Part shown: piece by piece, positions 62,907-64,000 of the stretch
Layout: each line of letters opens with the position of its first letter
Position numbering within the stretch: the first letter of the stretch is position 1
DNA from: Candidatus Pseudomonas phytovorans
GTDB lineage: Bacteria > Pseudomonadota > Gammaproteobacteria > Pseudomonadales > Pseudomonadaceae
Direction of reading: 5' to 3'
DNA length: 64,000 bases
Assembly: GCA_029202525.1 (NCBI GenBank)
Contig: CP119325.1
Span: 5,306,001-5,370,000, forward strand
Made by a program: the position numbers and the translations under genes
The notes under the pieces: model-generated
Database searches by the model: none
What the model saw: only the letters and a program-made list of their open reading frames with translations
Told to the model about the DNA's origin: nothing

Positions 62907-63560
62907 ATGGCACTGGCAATTTTCGATCTGGACGAAACCCTGATCCACGGGGACTGTGCGTCGCTATGGAGCGAGCAGATGGCCCGGCTGGGCTGGGTCG
63001 ACGGCAAGGACTTCCTGCGCCGCGACCATGAACTGATGGAAGCCTACGGCAAGGGCCACCTGCAGATGGAGGACTACATGGCCTTCAGCCTGGAGCCAAT
63101 GGCCGGGCGCACCCTGGAGGAGGTCGAGCATCTGGTAGAGCCTTGGGTCGAGGATGTGATCGAACCGATCATCTACGGCGACGCATGCCGCTGCATTGCC
63201 GAGCACCGCAAGCGTGGGGACCGTATTCTGATCATTTCCGCGTCAGGCACGCACCTGGTCGGGCCGATTGCCGCGCGGCTGGGGGTGGATGAGTACCTGG
63301 CGATCGAGCTGGAGGCGGTGAACGGGGTGTATACCGGCAAGACCCATGGGGTGTTGACTTACCGCGAGGGCAAGATCACCCGGTTGCTGGAATGGCTGGA
63401 TCAGGAGCAGGAGAATCTGGAGGGGGCGAGTTTCTATTCCGATTCGAGGAACGACTTGCCGTTGTTGCTGAAGGTGGATCACCCGCACGTGGTGAACCCG
63501 GATGCGGTGTTGCGTGAGCATGCCGAGACCAATGGCTGGCCGATTCTGAGCTGGTCCTGA
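62907..63560 (+). CDS. SerB-like HAD-IB phosphatase
   Basis: Cytoplasmic phosphatase of 217 residues. HAD motifs: D8 and D10 (IFDLDETLIHGD), motif II serine ILIISASGTHLVGP, a motif III lysine in YREGKITRLLEWL and motif IV FYSDSRNDLPLL. The HAD-IB (phosphoserine phosphatase/CicA-like) subclass is clear; substrate not. As last gene of the ABC/PhnA-like operon it could remove phosphate from the monoester left by the upstream hydrolase. ATG preceded by AAGGAG. A REP pair closes the operon. Confidence 0.9.
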   Translation: MALAIFDLDETLIHGDCASLWSEQMARLGWVDGKDFLRRDHELMEAYGKGHLQMEDYMAFSLEPMAGRTLEEVEHLVEPWVEDVIEPIIYGDACRCIAEHRKRGDRILIISASGTHLVGPIAARLGVDEYLAIELEAVNGVYTGKTHGVLTYREGKITRLLEWLDQEQENLEGASFYSDSRNDLPLLLKVDHPHVVNPDAVLREHAETNGWPILSWS

Positions 63561-63577
63561 AAATCTGTGTGGGGCTC

Positions 63578-63659
63578 TTCGCGGGCACGCCCGCTCCCAC
63601 AGGGATCTCCACCAGCTCGAAAACTGTGCGGTCCCTGTGGGAGCGGGCGTGCCCGCGAA
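63578..63659. repeat. REP inverted pair at the end of the ABC operon
   Basis: 28-bp arms at 63578-63605 and 63632-63659 (TTCGCGGGCACGCCCGCTCC core), between convergent genes. Confidence 0.94.
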
Positions 63660-63673
63660 AGGGCCGGGCCTGC

Positions 63674-64000
63674 TTAAACCAGGCTTGGGTCAATCACCAT
63701 CACCAGCTTGCCCGACACCTGATTGGTCTCAAGCTCGGCATACGCCGCCTGGGCAAACTCCACCGGGTAGGTATCGACCAGCTGCGGCGACAAGCGCCCT
63801 TCGCCAAACAGCGGCCACACTTGCTGTAGCAACTCGCGCAGCAACTCGGCCTTGAAGCCGTCATCACGGTTGCGCAGCGTGGAGCCGGTAATCTCCAGGC
63901 GCTTGCCCAGTACCTGGGCCAGGTCCAGTTCAAACTTGCGCCCGCCCATCAGGCCGATGATCACCCAACGCCCGTCACGGGCCAGCAGCTTGAGGTTGAG
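63674..64000 (-). CDS. NAD(P)H quinone oxidoreductase (PIG3/QOR type), C-terminal part
   Basis: The 108 visible residues are the end of a zinc-independent medium-chain reductase: LNLKLLARDGRWVIIGLMGGRKFELDL, the helix after the Rossmann sheet, then GSTLRNRDDGFKAELLRE, and the closing FAQAAYAELETNQVSGKLVMVID, as in PIG3-family quinone oxidoreductases. The N-terminal catalytic domain and start lie beyond the right edge. Confidence 0.85.
   Translation of the reverse strand, partial: LNLKLLARDGRWVIIGLMGGRKFELDLAQVLGKRLEITGSTLRNRDDGFKAELLRELLQQVWPLFGEGRLSPQLVDTYPVEFAQAAYAELETNQVSGKLVMVIDPSLV

Overview
The window is a GC-rich, gene-dense chromosomal segment of a Pseudomonas of the P. putida group. 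Three things support this. The core gene order (tyrA/pheA/serC/gyrA/mtnA/ubiG/mupP/yciK, and lpxL-like/minCDE/rluA) matches what I remember of P. putida. The intergenic spaces are full of the P. putida-type REP palindrome (core CGCGGG..CCCGCTCCCACAGG). A third CsrA-type regulator of the RsmI kind is present. I see no rRNA, tRNA, IS element, prophage or CRISPR array.

Layout. 1-7.7 kb (minus strand): aromatic amino acid and serine synthesis (tyrA partial, pheA, serC), gyrA, and the methionine-salvage isomerase mtnA. 7.8-10 kb (plus): ubiG, mupP and yciK. 10-17.8 kb (minus): a heme-oxygenase-fold TenA/PqqC-like protein, a GGDEF/EAL protein, an ABC exporter, a DsbA-like thiol oxidoreductase, the tRNA hydroxylase trhO, a BolA protein and a DUF2059 protein. 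17.9-22.1 kb: fumC, an EamA exporter and the polyphosphate:AMP phosphotransferase pap. 22.2-29.3 kb (plus): mnmC, then the three-gene NAGGN osmolyte locus (amidotransferase, synthetase, M42 peptidase). 29.5-31.2 kb: small genes (yheU, rsmI, an SDR, a DUF3309 peptide).

31.1-40.2 kb (minus) is the most accessory-looking part. It is a compact alpha-type (CS1/CFA/I-like) chaperone-usher pilus operon: pilin, usher, chaperone, tip protein. It runs directly into a NarL-type response regulator and a BvgS-like hybrid kinase. 40.4-45.7 kb: acetate symporter actP with its DUF485 partner, an orphan glycine-betaine-type binding protein, a GH17 membrane beta-glucan enzyme and a small membrane protein. 45.8-50.3 kb: a secreted alpha/beta hydrolase overlapping an MlaA-like protein, a patatin-like phospholipase and an LpxL/HtrB-type acyltransferase, all envelope-lipid functions. 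50.4-54.6 kb: minCDE, rluA, apeB. 54.8-57.2 kb: a small membrane protein and a large MscS channel.

57.3-63.6 kb holds a divergent GntR/UTRA regulator and a seven-gene ABC uptake locus. This locus contains an alkaline-phosphatase-superfamily hydrolase resembling phosphonoacetate hydrolase and a SerB-like HAD phosphatase. It looks like a dedicated import-and-dephosphorylate pathway for an unidentified phospho-compound. The window ends inside a quinone oxidoreductase gene.

Almost every transcription-unit boundary carries a REP inverted pair. Two architectures can be told apart, plus collapsed or degenerate copies. The strongest leads for follow-up are the pilus operon with its built-in phosphorelay, the UTRA-controlled ABC/PhnA-like/HAD cluster with two candidate operators, and the possible di-metal oxidase site in the TenA/PqqC-like protein.
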